Notes under the pieces: model-generated
Seen by the model: only the letters and a program-made list of their open reading frames with translations
Told to the model about the DNA's origin: nothing
The model's database searches: none
Shown here: piece after piece, positions 16,674-25,545 of the stretch
Position numbering within the stretch: the stretch's first letter is position 1
Layout: every line of letters starts with the position of its first letter
Source: Verrucomicrobiota bacterium
GTDB taxonomy: Bacteria > Verrucomicrobiota > Verrucomicrobiia > Opitutales > Opitutaceae
Direction: 5' to 3'
Assembly: GCA_963205455.1 (NCBI GenBank)
Contig: CAUJJL010000205.1
Coordinates: 31,041 to 95,040, forward strand
Length of the DNA: 64,000 nucleotides
Made by a program: the position numbers and the translations under genes

Positions 16674-19600
16674 ATGCCACGCCCTGTCGCCCTACTCCTC
16701 GCCGCTTTCCTCGCCATTGCCAGCCTTGTCGCCACGGCAGCCGAGGCACCGCTTCGCATCTTCATTCGGTCCGGACCAAAAACTCACGGTCCGGGCGCGC
16801 ATGACTACCCGCGCTTCCTCAAGGAATGGGTTCCGCTGCTCAATGAGCGCGGTGCGCGTGCGACCGGAGCCAACGCCTTCCCGACAGCGGATCAACTCGC
16901 TGAAACCGATGTGTTGATCCTCCACGCCCAGGACGCTGGCACGATTGCTGCCGCGGATCGCCGCAATCTCGATGCGTTCCTGAAACGCGGCGGCGGATTG
17001 GTGGTGATTCACGCCGGCGTGGTTTCCAACGATCCCGATTGGTTCAAATCCATCGTCGGCGGTTCCTGGCGCAACGGAACCACACGCTGGCTCGAGGGGC
17101 CCATGCACCTGTACTTCATCGATCGCTTCGGGCCCATCACCCGAGATGTCTCGAATTGGGCGATGGACGATGAACTCTACTATGACCTCGACCTCTCCCC
17201 AGATGCCCACGTGCTGGCGACCGCCTATACGCCAAAACCGGGTGCCAGCTCAAACCCAAGGGTGCAGCAACGGGTAAGTGAACTGACCGCGGGCGGAAAA
17301 AGAGTCAGTATCTATGATATCCAGCCGCAAATGTGGACCTATGAGCGCCGCGTCGAAGGAGCGCTCAAACCGTATCGCGCATTCGTTTCCATTCCGGGAC
17401 ACTACTACGAGAATTTCAACCGGCCCAACTACCGCGCCATCCTGCTTCGCGGGATAGCCTGGGCGGGGCAGCGATCCAACGCTGACGAGCTCTGCCGCCC
17501 CGATGAGTTGGGCGACGCTCTTCGCTACGTCGAAGGCGGCCCCACACGCCCGGAAAAGGCGGCCGCCAAAATCGAGGTGCATCCCGATTTCAATCTGTCG
17601 CTCGTCGCCTCGGAGCCGCTGATCACCAAGGTGATGAATCTCGAATGGGACGAGAAAGGCAGGCTCTGGGTGTGCGAAACGCCCGAATACCCCAATGGAC
17701 GCCGAAATGTGAACACGGCTCCATGGAAGGACAGCGGTTCACTCCATCCGGGCAATACCCAGCGCGATCCGGAAGACCGCATCTCGATCCTGACGGACAC
17801 TGATGGCGACGGTGTAATGGACAAGCGCCAGGTCTTCGCCGACAAACTGGAACTCGCAACAAGCTTCGTCCTCTATCGCAACGGGGTGATTGTGTCCGCC
17901 GCTCCCAACATCTGGTACCTACAGGACACCGACAATGACGGCGTCGCGGATCGTCGCACCCGGCTCTACACAGGCCTCGGAACGTTCGATGCCCATGCAG
18001 TGATCAACAACCTGCGCTGGGGGCTCGATGGGTGGATCTATGCGACACACGGATACAGCCGGGGCGAAGTGAAGACCGACGACGGGAAACATTCCTTTGG
18101 TTTCATCGGAAGCGGTGTCGTGAGATTCAAGCCCGATGGCACGGGTTTCGAACAGGTCAGCAGTCGCGGCGGAAACACCTGGGGACTCGCCACCACCTGG
18201 GATGGCCAGATATTCTGGACACAGCCGACGTCGGGAACAGTCCTGTTTCACACGGTCCTTCCGGAGCGGATCCTTGCGCTGGGGAAGGTGCCGGGAACGC
18301 CGTCCGCCAAGGGCATGATCGTCGGACAAAAAACCTATCCAGCGATTTCATGGCCCGAGCAGGCCTACGTCCAGATCGACCTGGTCGGCCAGTTCACCGC
18401 GGCGGCAGGCTGCGCGATCTACGAGGGGGGCGCCTGGCCTGACAAGTGGAACTACAGCTACTTCACCACGGAGCCCACGATCAACATCGTGCACCACGAA
18501 TTCCTCAAACCGGACGGGGTCAGCTACACGAGCGCCAAGGAAAAAGGCCGCGAGGAAACGGAGTTCGTTCGCAGCACAGACCTGTGGTTTCGTCCGATCG
18601 ATACCCGCATCGGACCGGACGGCGCTCTCTACGTGATCGATTTCTACAATCAGGCCGTCATTCACAATGATACCCGCGGCCCCACCCATGGCCCCACCAA
18701 TGCGGCTGTTCGTCCGGATCGGGATCACTATTTTTCACGCATCTGGCGCATCCAGCACAAAGAGGCCCGCACTCTCACGCGTCCTGCTCTCGACCGAAAT
18801 GACGTCGCAGGACTCATTCGCGTGATCCAGACGCATCCCAATTCGCAGGTGAAAAAAACAGCCTGGCGGCTCGCCCAGGAAACTCCTGAGGGAAACGCAG
18901 CCCTTGCCGCGCTTCACAAGCCCATCGGAAGCCTTGCTGAAGCCGAGTACTCAAAGGCACTGGAAGCAACCTCGAGCACGGCACGCCGGGAATTCCTCAA
19001 GACTTTTGTCGCCGCCTCCGATGCGTGGACGCAATCGGCCGTCATCGCAGCCGCAACACAGCACGCAGCCCCCTACCTGATCGATGCCTTTGCGGTCTCC
19101 GCGAATGCCGGCCTGGATGTCCTCGTAACCGCGGTTGCTCCCTCGCTTCATTCTGATGACCTTGTGGCCGTGCTTTCGGCGGCATCCTCCGCGAATTCCC
19201 CAGGCTCCCGACCGCTGAAACTCGCGCTGTTGCGATCGCTCGCCCAATCGCCCAAACTCAAGCCAAAGCCCGATCCCTCCCTCCTGGCCAGCCTCGGACA
19301 CTTTCTCGAGGATGACGCCACGGCCTCCGCCGCCCTCCCGTTGGCCGAGTTGTGGGACACCAACGACACTCTCGCCGCAATCCGTGGGCACGTCAGCAAC
19401 ACCCTGCAAAAAGCGCTCTCCGATTCCTCCCTATCAGATGAAGTGAGATCCGAGGCAGCAATCAGCCTGCTGTCCATGCAACAGACCCAGGCCACTGCGA
19501 TTTCCAGAATCCGCGATCTCCTCAGCTCGGACACGCTGTCGACAAAACTGCGTTCCGATTTCATCGATGCCATTGGAAATGTTTCGGGCGATATCGCCGC

Positions 19601-21674
19601 CTCCGCACTCGTTGAAGTATTCTCCAAGAACCACGCACCCGAGGCATTTGAACAGATTCTGAAGCGCCCGAAATTCGCGCTGGCGCTGCTCGCAGCCATC
19701 AAATCGGGATCGGTCGATGCAGGCGCGCTCGGGACCGTCAACGCATCACGGTTGCGTCGGCATCCCAATGCCCGTGTTTCCCGGGAGGCAACCAGCCTGC
19801 TCGCAACGCTGACTCCCGAGATCAAGGAGAAGAATCTACTCATCGCCCAACTGGCTCCCGAGGTTGAAAAACCGGGCGACCCGGTCAAGGGCCGTGCCAT
19901 CTTCATGGCCGCCTGCTCGGTCTGTCATGCTCACGGTGACATTGTAGGCCGTCCTGTCGGCCCATCACTCACGGGCATGGGATCACATGGGCCCGCCGAA
20001 TTGCTCACCCACATCATCGATCCCAATCGCGAGGTCGATCCAAGCTACCATCAATGGAATGTCACAACCACGAAAGGAGAGAACTACGTCGGCGTGATCG
20101 TCTCGGAGAACTACCGCTCCATCACGCTGCGCAACCAGGGCAGCGATCATGAAATCCTGAAGGCTGACATCAGTCGTCGCGAAAATACCCACCGCTCCCT
20201 GATGCCGGAAGGATTCGAAGGCATCGGCGCCGAGGGACTTCGTGATCTGCTCGCCTACATGTGCGGCAGCGACCGGAATTTTCGAGTGCTTGATCTCCGC
20301 AGTGCCTTCACTGCCGACAGTCGGCGCGGCATGTTCAAACGTGAGGATCTCGAAGACGATGGTGTCACTCTCTCCCGTTTCGGTGATGTCTCCGTGGGCG
20401 GTCTGCCGTTTTCCGTTGTCGATCCGGCAAAATCCCCGACCGGACGCAATGTCATCGCCCTCAAGGGAGGAGCAGAGCCCGGAGATTTCTCGCAGGAATT
20501 CCCCCGCCGCGTGGAGATTCCCCTCTCGGTTGAGGCGAGCAGCCTGTACTTCCTCGGAGGAATTGGAGGAAATGCATGGCCAGCGGGTGGAGAAACCGCC
20601 CTCGGCATGCCCGTGATGAAGGTTACCGTGAGATTCGCGGATGGCAGCAACGAGGAATACATCCTCAGGAACGGCATCCAATTTTCAGATGCTGTCTCCA
20701 GAGTCGACGTCTCTGGTAGCATTGATGCTGGTCCCTTCACTCGAAGAGGTCAGCTCCGCTGCTTCGGCATCACGCTCTCAAAAAAGGCGCAACTTCGGGG
20801 CATTGTCCTTGAGAGCTATGACAACAAGGTGGTCCCATGTACGGTCGCCATCACTGTGAGTAACGAGGCCATTGCCTCCATTCCCTCCCTCAAGGAGAAT
20901 GCCGTCACGTCCAAACACGTGCCCGCCTCCACAACCTGGATTGCCGGACCAAAGGAAGGCTGGAAGGGTGACGCGCCGCTTCCTCCATTGACCCCGGTGC
21001 AGTGGGAGTCGGGCAAGACGCGTGTCCTGCTGATCGGAGGAGGAAGCTCGCATGATTTCAGACGCTTCTTTGACAGGACCGACAGCGCCATCCTTCGCGC
21101 GGCAGGATTCACAACACATTACACGGAGGATCGCGATCAGGCAGCGCAGGCACTTTCGTCCGCGGACGTCGCAATCATCAGTGTCAATCGCCGCTTCTTT
21201 GATTTTCCCGCCTATCGGGAAGCACTGTGGCGATTTGCCGATGCGGGAAAGGGTATGGTCATGCTGCATCCCGGGACCTGGTACGGCTATCCGCAATGGC
21301 CGGAGTTGAATGCCACCATCGTGGGCGGAGGGGCACGCGGCCATGACAAGATCGCACGTTTCTCGGTCAATTCAATCGTGCCGGACCATCCGGTCATGAA
21401 GTCCGTGTCCGCGTCCTTCAGCGTGGAGGACGAACTCTACTATTTCAATGCGGACAAGGAAAAGATTCCCGCGGGTACGGCATCCATCACGGTGCTGGCG
21501 GAGACTTCTCCATCAGTGAAATTTGGGAGACCCCATCCCGCCGTTTGGATCACCGCGCATGACCATGCCCGCATTGTCGGGATCACCCTCGGCCACGATC
21601 AGCGCACCCACGATCATCCGGCATTTCAGCAACTTCTCATCAACGCAGTTCGCTGGACTTCCGGGAAACCGTAG
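16674..21674 (+). CDS. Giant secreted ThuA / PVC propeller / HEAT / cytochrome c / ThuA protein
   Basis: Predicted 1,666 residues. ATG 16674 gives a signal peptide (MPRPVALLLAAFLAIASLVATAAEA); the frame opens 234 bases earlier but that part overlaps the cupin gene. Domains in order: ThuA-like (~25-270); a 'membrane-bound dehydrogenase' propeller as in TIGR02604 (~299-690, starting VHPDFNLSLVASEPL); a helical HEAT-like region (~690-1060); a cytochrome c module of the TIGR02603 kind with heme motif CSVCH at 1081-1085 and GPSLTGMGS after it; a beta-sandwich (~1190-1395); and a second ThuA-like domain (~1448-1660, with LLIGGGSSHDFRRFFD). Planctomycetes and Verrucomicrobia have many propeller/heme proteins, thought to act on sugars or polysaccharides in the periplasm. 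ThuA domains at both ends are unusual. The Tm-1-like gene follows after 16 bp. Confidence 0.88.
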   Translation: MPRPVALLLAAFLAIASLVATAAEAPLRIFIRSGPKTHGPGAHDYPRFLKEWVPLLNERGARATGANAFPTADQLAETDVLILHAQDAGTIAAADRRNLDAFLKRGGGLVVIHAGVVSNDPDWFKSIVGGSWRNGTTRWLEGPMHLYFIDRFGPITRDVSNWAMDDELYYDLDLSPDAHVLATAYTPKPGASSNPRVQQRVSELTAGGKRVSIYDIQPQMWTYERRVEGALKPYRAFVSIPGHYYENFNRPNYRAILLRGIAWAGQRSNADELCRPDELGDALRYVEGGPTRPEKAAAKIEVHPDFNLSLVASEPLITKVMNLEWDEKGRLWVCETPEYPNGRRNVNTAPWKDSGSLHPGNTQRDPEDRISILTDTDGDGVMDKRQVFADKLELATSFVLYRNGVIVSAAPNIWYLQDTDNDGVADRRTRLYTGLGTFDAHAVINNLRWGLDGWIYATHGYSRGEVKTDDGKHSFGFIGSGVVRFKPDGTGFEQVSSRGGNTWGLATTWDGQIFWTQPTSGTVLFHTVLPERILALGKVPGTPSAKGMIVGQKTYPAISWPEQAYVQIDLVGQFTAAAGCAIYEGGAWPDKWNYSYFTTEPTINIVHHEFLKPDGVSYTSAKEKGREETEFVRSTDLWFRPIDTRIGPDGALYVIDFYNQAVIHNDTRGPTHGPTNAAVRPDRDHYFSRIWRIQHKEARTLTRPALDRNDVAGLIRVIQTHPNSQVKKTAWRLAQETPEGNAALAALHKPIGSLAEAEYSKALEATSSTARREFLKTFVAASDAWTQSAVIAAATQHAAPYLIDAFAVSANAGLDVLVTAVAPSLHSDDLVAVLSAASSANSPGSRPLKLALLRSLAQSPKLKPKPDPSLLASLGHFLEDDATASAALPLAELWDTNDTLAAIRGHVSNTLQKALSDSSLSDEVRSEAAISLLSMQQTQATAISRIRDLLSSDTLSTKLRSDFIDAIGNVSGDIAASALVEVFSKNHAPEAFEQILKRPKFALALLAAIKSGSVDAGALGTVNASRLRRHPNARVSREATSLLATLTPEIKEKNLLIAQLAPEVEKPGDPVKGRAIFMAACSVCHAHGDIVGRPVGPSLTGMGSHGPAELLTHIIDPNREVDPSYHQWNVTTTKGENYVGVIVSENYRSITLRNQGSDHEILKADISRRENTHRSLMPEGFEGIGAEGLRDLLAYMCGSDRNFRVLDLRSAFTADSRRGMFKREDLEDDGVTLSRFGDVSVGGLPFSVVDPAKSPTGRNVIALKGGAEPGDFSQEFPRRVEIPLSVEASSLYFLGGIGGNAWPAGGETALGMPVMKVTVRFADGSNEEYILRNGIQFSDAVSRVDVSGSIDAGPFTRRGQLRCFGITLSKKAQLRGIVLESYDNKVVPCTVAITVSNEAIASIPSLKENAVTSKHVPASTTWIAGPKEGWKGDAPLPPLTPVQWESGKTRVLLIGGGSSHDFRRFFDRTDSAILRAAGFTTHYTEDRDQAAQALSSADVAIISVNRRFFDFPAYREALWRFADAGKGMVMLHPGTWYGYPQWPELNATIVGGGARGHDKIARFSVNSIVPDHPVMKSVSASFSVEDELYYFNADKEKIPAGTASITVLAETSPSVKFGRPHPAVWITAHDHARIVGITLGHDQRTHDHPAFQQLLINAVRWTSGKP

Positions 21675-21690
21675 GCTCGCACAATTCCCA

Positions 21691-22923
21691 ATGCCAACGA
21701 TCGCAGTGCTTGGCACCTACGACACCAAGGGCCAGGAATTGACCTTCCTGGGCGCGGAGATCCGTCGGCAGGGATTATCAGTCATATCCATCGATGTCTC
21801 AACCCTGGCACACGACGGGCCTGGCGCTGATTTTCCATCCGATGCTGTTGCCGCCAGATCGAGTGTCGCGGAATGGAAGAAGGTTCTGGACCGCAGGGAT
21901 CGCGGAGCATCCATCGCTCTCATGGGCGACGGAGCGGCCCGACTGCTGTCAGAACTCGCCACCTCGGGCAGGATTCAGGGAGCCATTTCCATGGGCGGCG
22001 GAGGAGGAACCTCAATCGGCTCCACCGCGATGCACGCGCTTCCGTTCGGTTTCCCCAAAATCATGGTGACCACGCTGGCGAGCGGAAACACCGCACCCTA
22101 CATCGGCACCTCAGACCTCGTGCTATTTCCCGCTGTCGTCGATATAGCGGGATTAAATCGCATTTCGCGGATCACCTTCGAAAATGCCGCAGGTGCAATC
22201 TGCGGCATGGTCAATGCCGTCGGGCGCAGGACGAAGGCGACCTCGACGGACAAGCCGATCGTGGCAGCAAGCATGTTCGGCAACACCACAGCCTGCATCA
22301 CCGAGGCAAAACGGTTTCTCGAGGAGGCAGGATACGAAGTGCTCGTCTTTCATGCAACAGGCACCGGGGGACGAAACATGGAGGCTCTTATCGATTCGGG
22401 ACTGGTCTCCGCTGTGCTTGATCTGACTACCACCGAATGGGCTGACGAGCTTGTCGGAGGCATACTTTCCGCCGGCCCCACCCGACTCGATGCCGCGGCG
22501 AAACGCGGAGTACCGACGATCCTCGCGCCGGGGTGTCTCGACATGGTGAACTTCGGGGAGCCCAACACCGTGCCGCCCCGCTTCGCTGGAAGGCGTTTCT
22601 ATCAGCACAATCCCCAGGCCACCCTCCTTCGCACGAACGCCGAGGAGTCCTCACGTCTCGGACGCATCCTTGCGGAAAAGGCGAACGCGCACAAAGGTCC
22701 TGTCCAGCTCTACCTGCCGCTGAAGGGCCTCAGCGCGATTGGAGAGCCAGGTCAGCCCTTTCACGATGCACAAGCCGACGCGGCGCTGTTCTCGGCGATT
22801 CGCGAGCATCTCAGACCCGGCATACCCTTGTTCGAACTGGACGCAGGCATCAACGATCGATCCTTCGCCCAGGCATGCGCTCACGGGCTTCTGGAACTGC
22901 TCCATAAAACGTCATCTGCTTGA
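21691..22923 (+). CDS. Tm-1-like ATP-binding protein (UPF0261)
   Basis: A 410-residue protein. ATG 21691 gives the classical start MPTIAVLGTYDTKGQELTFL. Further family landmarks are VISIDVST, ISMGGGGGTSIGSTAMHALPFG, KIMVTTLASGNTAPYIGTSD, FGNTTACI and LAPGCLDMVNFG. The domain is the N-terminal half of tomato Tm-1, which binds ATP and blocks tobamovirus replication; the bacterial function is not established. Its usual partner, the TIM-barrel protein, is the first gene of the same operon. A cytoplasmic location is expected. The next gene, mgsA, converges with a 19-bp gap. Confidence 0.9.
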   Translation: MPTIAVLGTYDTKGQELTFLGAEIRRQGLSVISIDVSTLAHDGPGADFPSDAVAARSSVAEWKKVLDRRDRGASIALMGDGAARLLSELATSGRIQGAISMGGGGGTSIGSTAMHALPFGFPKIMVTTLASGNTAPYIGTSDLVLFPAVVDIAGLNRISRITFENAAGAICGMVNAVGRRTKATSTDKPIVAASMFGNTTACITEAKRFLEEAGYEVLVFHATGTGGRNMEALIDSGLVSAVLDLTTTEWADELVGGILSAGPTRLDAAAKRGVPTILAPGCLDMVNFGEPNTVPPRFAGRRFYQHNPQATLLRTNAEESSRLGRILAEKANAHKGPVQLYLPLKGLSAIGEPGQPFHDAQADAALFSAIREHLRPGIPLFELDAGINDRSFAQACAHGLLELLHKTSSA

Positions 22924-22942
22924 GCGAGGCTCCCGTTAGTTT

Positions 22943-23344
22943 TCATGATCGATCGCTTTGCGCGAGGTGTTCGACCAGGACATGCGCTGTCGAAAGGTTG
23001 GTTGCAAGCGGGACATCATAGACGTCACACACCTTCATCAGCGCCGCGATATCGGGCTCATGGGGGTGGGCGGTGAGCGGGTCTCGAAGGAAAATCACCG
23101 CGCGCACCTCGCCCGTTGCAACGAGCGCACCAATCTGAAGGTCGCCCCCGAGCGGACCCGAAAGCATGGCCGTCACCTTTATGCCCGTCTTCTCCTGCAC
23201 AAGCGAACCCGTCGTCCGTGTACCGACGAGCCGCTGTCCCTCCAGAAAAGTGCGGTGTCGCTCAACGAAGGCAACCATCGCCTCCTTCCTTGCATCGTGA
23301 GCAATGAGTGCGACGTAGCGTGGCGGCTTGCCGGGCGCGTTCAT
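22943..23344 (-). CDS. mgsA: Methylglyoxal synthase
   Basis: A 133-residue protein that converts dihydroxyacetone phosphate to methylglyoxal and phosphate, a glycolytic bypass under phosphate limitation. Family motifs are [15 protein letters not shown] near the start, [10 protein letters not shown], the catalytic-site [18 protein letters not shown] split around [21 protein letters not shown] and PLATNLSTA. Length matches the family (about 130-150). Its start codon overlaps the gltX stop as ATGA (23341-23344), so translation is probably coupled to gltX, an uncommon pairing. Confidence 0.94.
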   Translation of the reverse strand: MNAPGKPPRYVALIAHDARKEAMVAFVERHRTFLEGQRLVGTRTTGSLVQEKTGIKVTAMLSGPLGGDLQIGALVATGEVRAVIFLRDPLTAHPHEPDIAALMKVCDVYDVPLATNLSTAHVLVEHLAQSDRS

Positions 23345-24678
23345 TGAGCAGAAAGGGATGGTCCCATGATCCCAAGGAAACGCCGGATGCGCCGTCCGGC
23401 ACGTTCGGGGCCAATGACCCGCAGAACCCCATAGAACGTCGGCCCCGCGCTGCCGCCGGAAAACGCGAAGCGCCCGGGGTGAATGTAGTCGGAGGTGCTC
23501 ATTCCCTTTGATGCCGCCAGACCTTGCAACCAGGTCTCAAGCGAGGCATCCGATGAAAAATCTGCTGACGTGAGTGCATCCAGAAACTCCTGCAGACGGG
23601 CGCAGGGATCTCCCTTGGACCGGATCTTTTCCGCGGACTTTGCATCGTAGGGGAAATCTTCCGTGAAGAAGTAGCCGATTGCCGCGGGCAATTCCTCTAG
23701 CGAGCGTACTTTGACCTGACAGAGCGCAAGCACAGATCGCAGGTATTCCTCCTCCGGGCGGTGGAGCGCGAGGAAACCTGTTCCACCGAGGTACTTTGCA
23801 GCCACGGCGTAGTACTGGTCGGGCGTCATGGCGTGCAGGTACGCCATGTTCATGTGCGCCATCTTCTTCTCATCAAATCGCGCATTCCCCTGATGCACCG
23901 CGGGCAGATCAAAGAGGCGGATGATCTCCTCAATCGGCATCTTCTCCTGATCGTTCTTTGGAGACCAGCCCAGCAGACAGAGAAAATTCACCAGAGCCTC
24001 AGGCTGAAACCCTCGCCTCTGGTATTCTTCGATCAGCGCGCCCTGATCGCGTTTCGACATCTTTCCTGGGCCATGCTGCTTCAGGATCAACGGAATGTGC
24101 GCATACACCGGCATGGGCGCACCGAATGCCTGAAACAACTCCGTGTGTTTGCTCGTGTTCGAAAGATGGTCCTCACCTCGGATCACGTGGGTGATCTTCA
24201 TGGCGATGTCATCGACCACATTCACAAAGTGGAAGACGGGATTACCGTCGGATCGAATGATGACAAAATCTTTTTCTTCGGTTCTTTCCACCCGACCCCG
24301 AATCGCATCGTCGATGATCTGCGGTTTACCTGAAATCCGGAAAAACGTAGCCCCTTCACGTTCATAGGTGCGCCCGGCGTCACTGAGCTTGTCGAGATAG
24401 GCACGATAAATGTCGGCGCGTTCGCTCTGGCGATATGGACCGAATCCTCCGCCAACAAGCGGTCCTTCGTCCCAGTTCAACCCCAGCCAGCGCAGGCTGT
24501 CATAGATCACCTGCAGGAATTCATCGCTGTTCCGCTCCTTGTCGGTATCCTCAATGCGCAGGACAAAGGTTCCCCCGGTGTGGCGGGCATAGAGCCAGTT
24601 GAAAAGTGCAGTCCGGGCGCTGCCGATATGGAAGAATCCGGTGGGACTGGGTGCGAAACGAACGCGGACGGGTGACAT
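23341..24678 (-). CDS. gltX: Glutamyl-tRNA synthetase
   Basis: A 445-residue class I synthetase that charges tRNA-Glu. The N-terminus [20 protein letters not shown] contains the HIGH-type motif, split here as FHIG, and KMSKRDQG (Lys206 onward) is the KMSKS-type loop. The catalytic domain is followed by a helical anticodon-binding domain that looks somewhat short; typical bacterial GltX is 470-500 residues. No second gltX or gatCAB gene lies in the window, so whether it also misacylates tRNA-Gln cannot be told. It is divergent from the M14 peptidase gene (50 bp) and overlaps mgsA by 4 bp. Confidence 0.94.
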   Translation of the reverse strand: MSPVRVRFAPSPTGFFHIGSARTALFNWLYARHTGGTFVLRIEDTDKERNSDEFLQVIYDSLRWLGLNWDEGPLVGGGFGPYRQSERADIYRAYLDKLSDAGRTYEREGATFFRISGKPQIIDDAIRGRVERTEEKDFVIIRSDGNPVFHFVNVVDDIAMKITHVIRGEDHLSNTSKHTELFQAFGAPMPVYAHIPLILKQHGPGKMSKRDQGALIEEYQRRGFQPEALVNFLCLLGWSPKNDQEKMPIEEIIRLFDLPAVHQGNARFDEKKMAHMNMAYLHAMTPDQYYAVAAKYLGGTGFLALHRPEEEYLRSVLALCQVKVRSLEELPAAIGYFFTEDFPYDAKSAEKIRSKGDPCARLQEFLDALTSADFSSDASLETWLQGLAASKGMSTSDYIHPGRFAFSGGSAGPTFYGVLRVIGPERAGRRIRRFLGIMGPSLSAQ

Positions 24679-24728
24679 GACGAGAGTTGCGCTTGAGATG
24701 CGGCGAAAGGAAGAGCAAGAAGCAGTCG

Positions 24729-25499
24729 ATGGAAACTGTCAAAGCCGCACCGTTTGATCCCCGCGAGTTCGTCAATCGTTTTGCTGAAACCGCCAGTCGC
24801 GATGGGTTTCGTGCTGAAACCATGACGGAAATCGACGGATGCCCTTTGATTGCACTGACCAAACGCACCGCGGGGTCGCGTCCGCGGATCTACCTGTCAA
24901 GCGGAGTCCACGGCGACGAACCCGCCGCGCCTCTTGCACTGCTCGAATTGCTGGAGCGAGGTGTGTTCGACGCGCGGGCGGTCTGGTTCCTCGTCCCCAT
25001 GCTCAACCCGAGCGGCTTTCCCAGGGGAGTAAGGGAAAACCTCGCGGGCGTCGACTTGAACCGCGACTACCGTAATCCGACGAGCACCGAGGTTTTGGCC
25101 CACGTGAAATGGCTCGAATATCAACCCCGGTTTGACCTGTGTTTCTGCCTGCATGAGGACTGGGAATCGACGGGCTACTACCTCTACGAATTGAATCCTC
25201 TGGCAAGAACCTCCCTCGCCGAACTCATGATCCAGACGGTCGGATCCGCCCACGCGATCGACCATTCATCTGAAATCGATGGCCGCCCCGCCATGGGTGG
25301 CATCATCCGACCCGATGGTGATCCGGCATTGCGCGATCGCTGGCCGGAAGCACTCTACCTGCGCGCCTATCATACGAGCCTCTCCTACACGCTGGAAGCC
25401 CCCTCGGGGTTTCCCCTCCCGGAGCGTGTCGCCATGCACACGCTCGCCGTCGAGACGGCCCTGAATCACTATCTGCGCGGATCGAGTTCCGCGAAATAG
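24729..25499 (+). CDS. M14-family zinc carboxypeptidase / amidase-like protein
   Basis: A 256-residue protein. Zinc ligands of the M14 family are visible as HGDE (His-x-x-Glu) in [17 protein letters not shown] and the later His of [23 protein letters not shown] is the substrate-binding block, and the Glu of TLEAPSGFP is the likely catalytic base. ATG 24729 ([14 protein letters not shown]) is preferred over an upstream TTG. No signal peptide is seen, so it is cytoplasmic like MpaA, which trims murein peptides. The closest functional guess is a murein-peptide or acyl-amino-acid hydrolase; the specificity is unproven. Confidence 0.8.
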   Translation: METVKAAPFDPREFVNRFAETASRDGFRAETMTEIDGCPLIALTKRTAGSRPRIYLSSGVHGDEPAAPLALLELLERGVFDARAVWFLVPMLNPSGFPRGVRENLAGVDLNRDYRNPTSTEVLAHVKWLEYQPRFDLCFCLHEDWESTGYYLYELNPLARTSLAELMIQTVGSAHAIDHSSEIDGRPAMGGIIRPDGDPALRDRWPEALYLRAYHTSLSYTLEAPSGFPLPERVAMHTLAVETALNHYLRGSSSAK

Positions 25500-25545
25500 T
25501 TGACGGCGAACAATCCGCGGGTTTCGCGCGCGGTTCTCCTGACGA

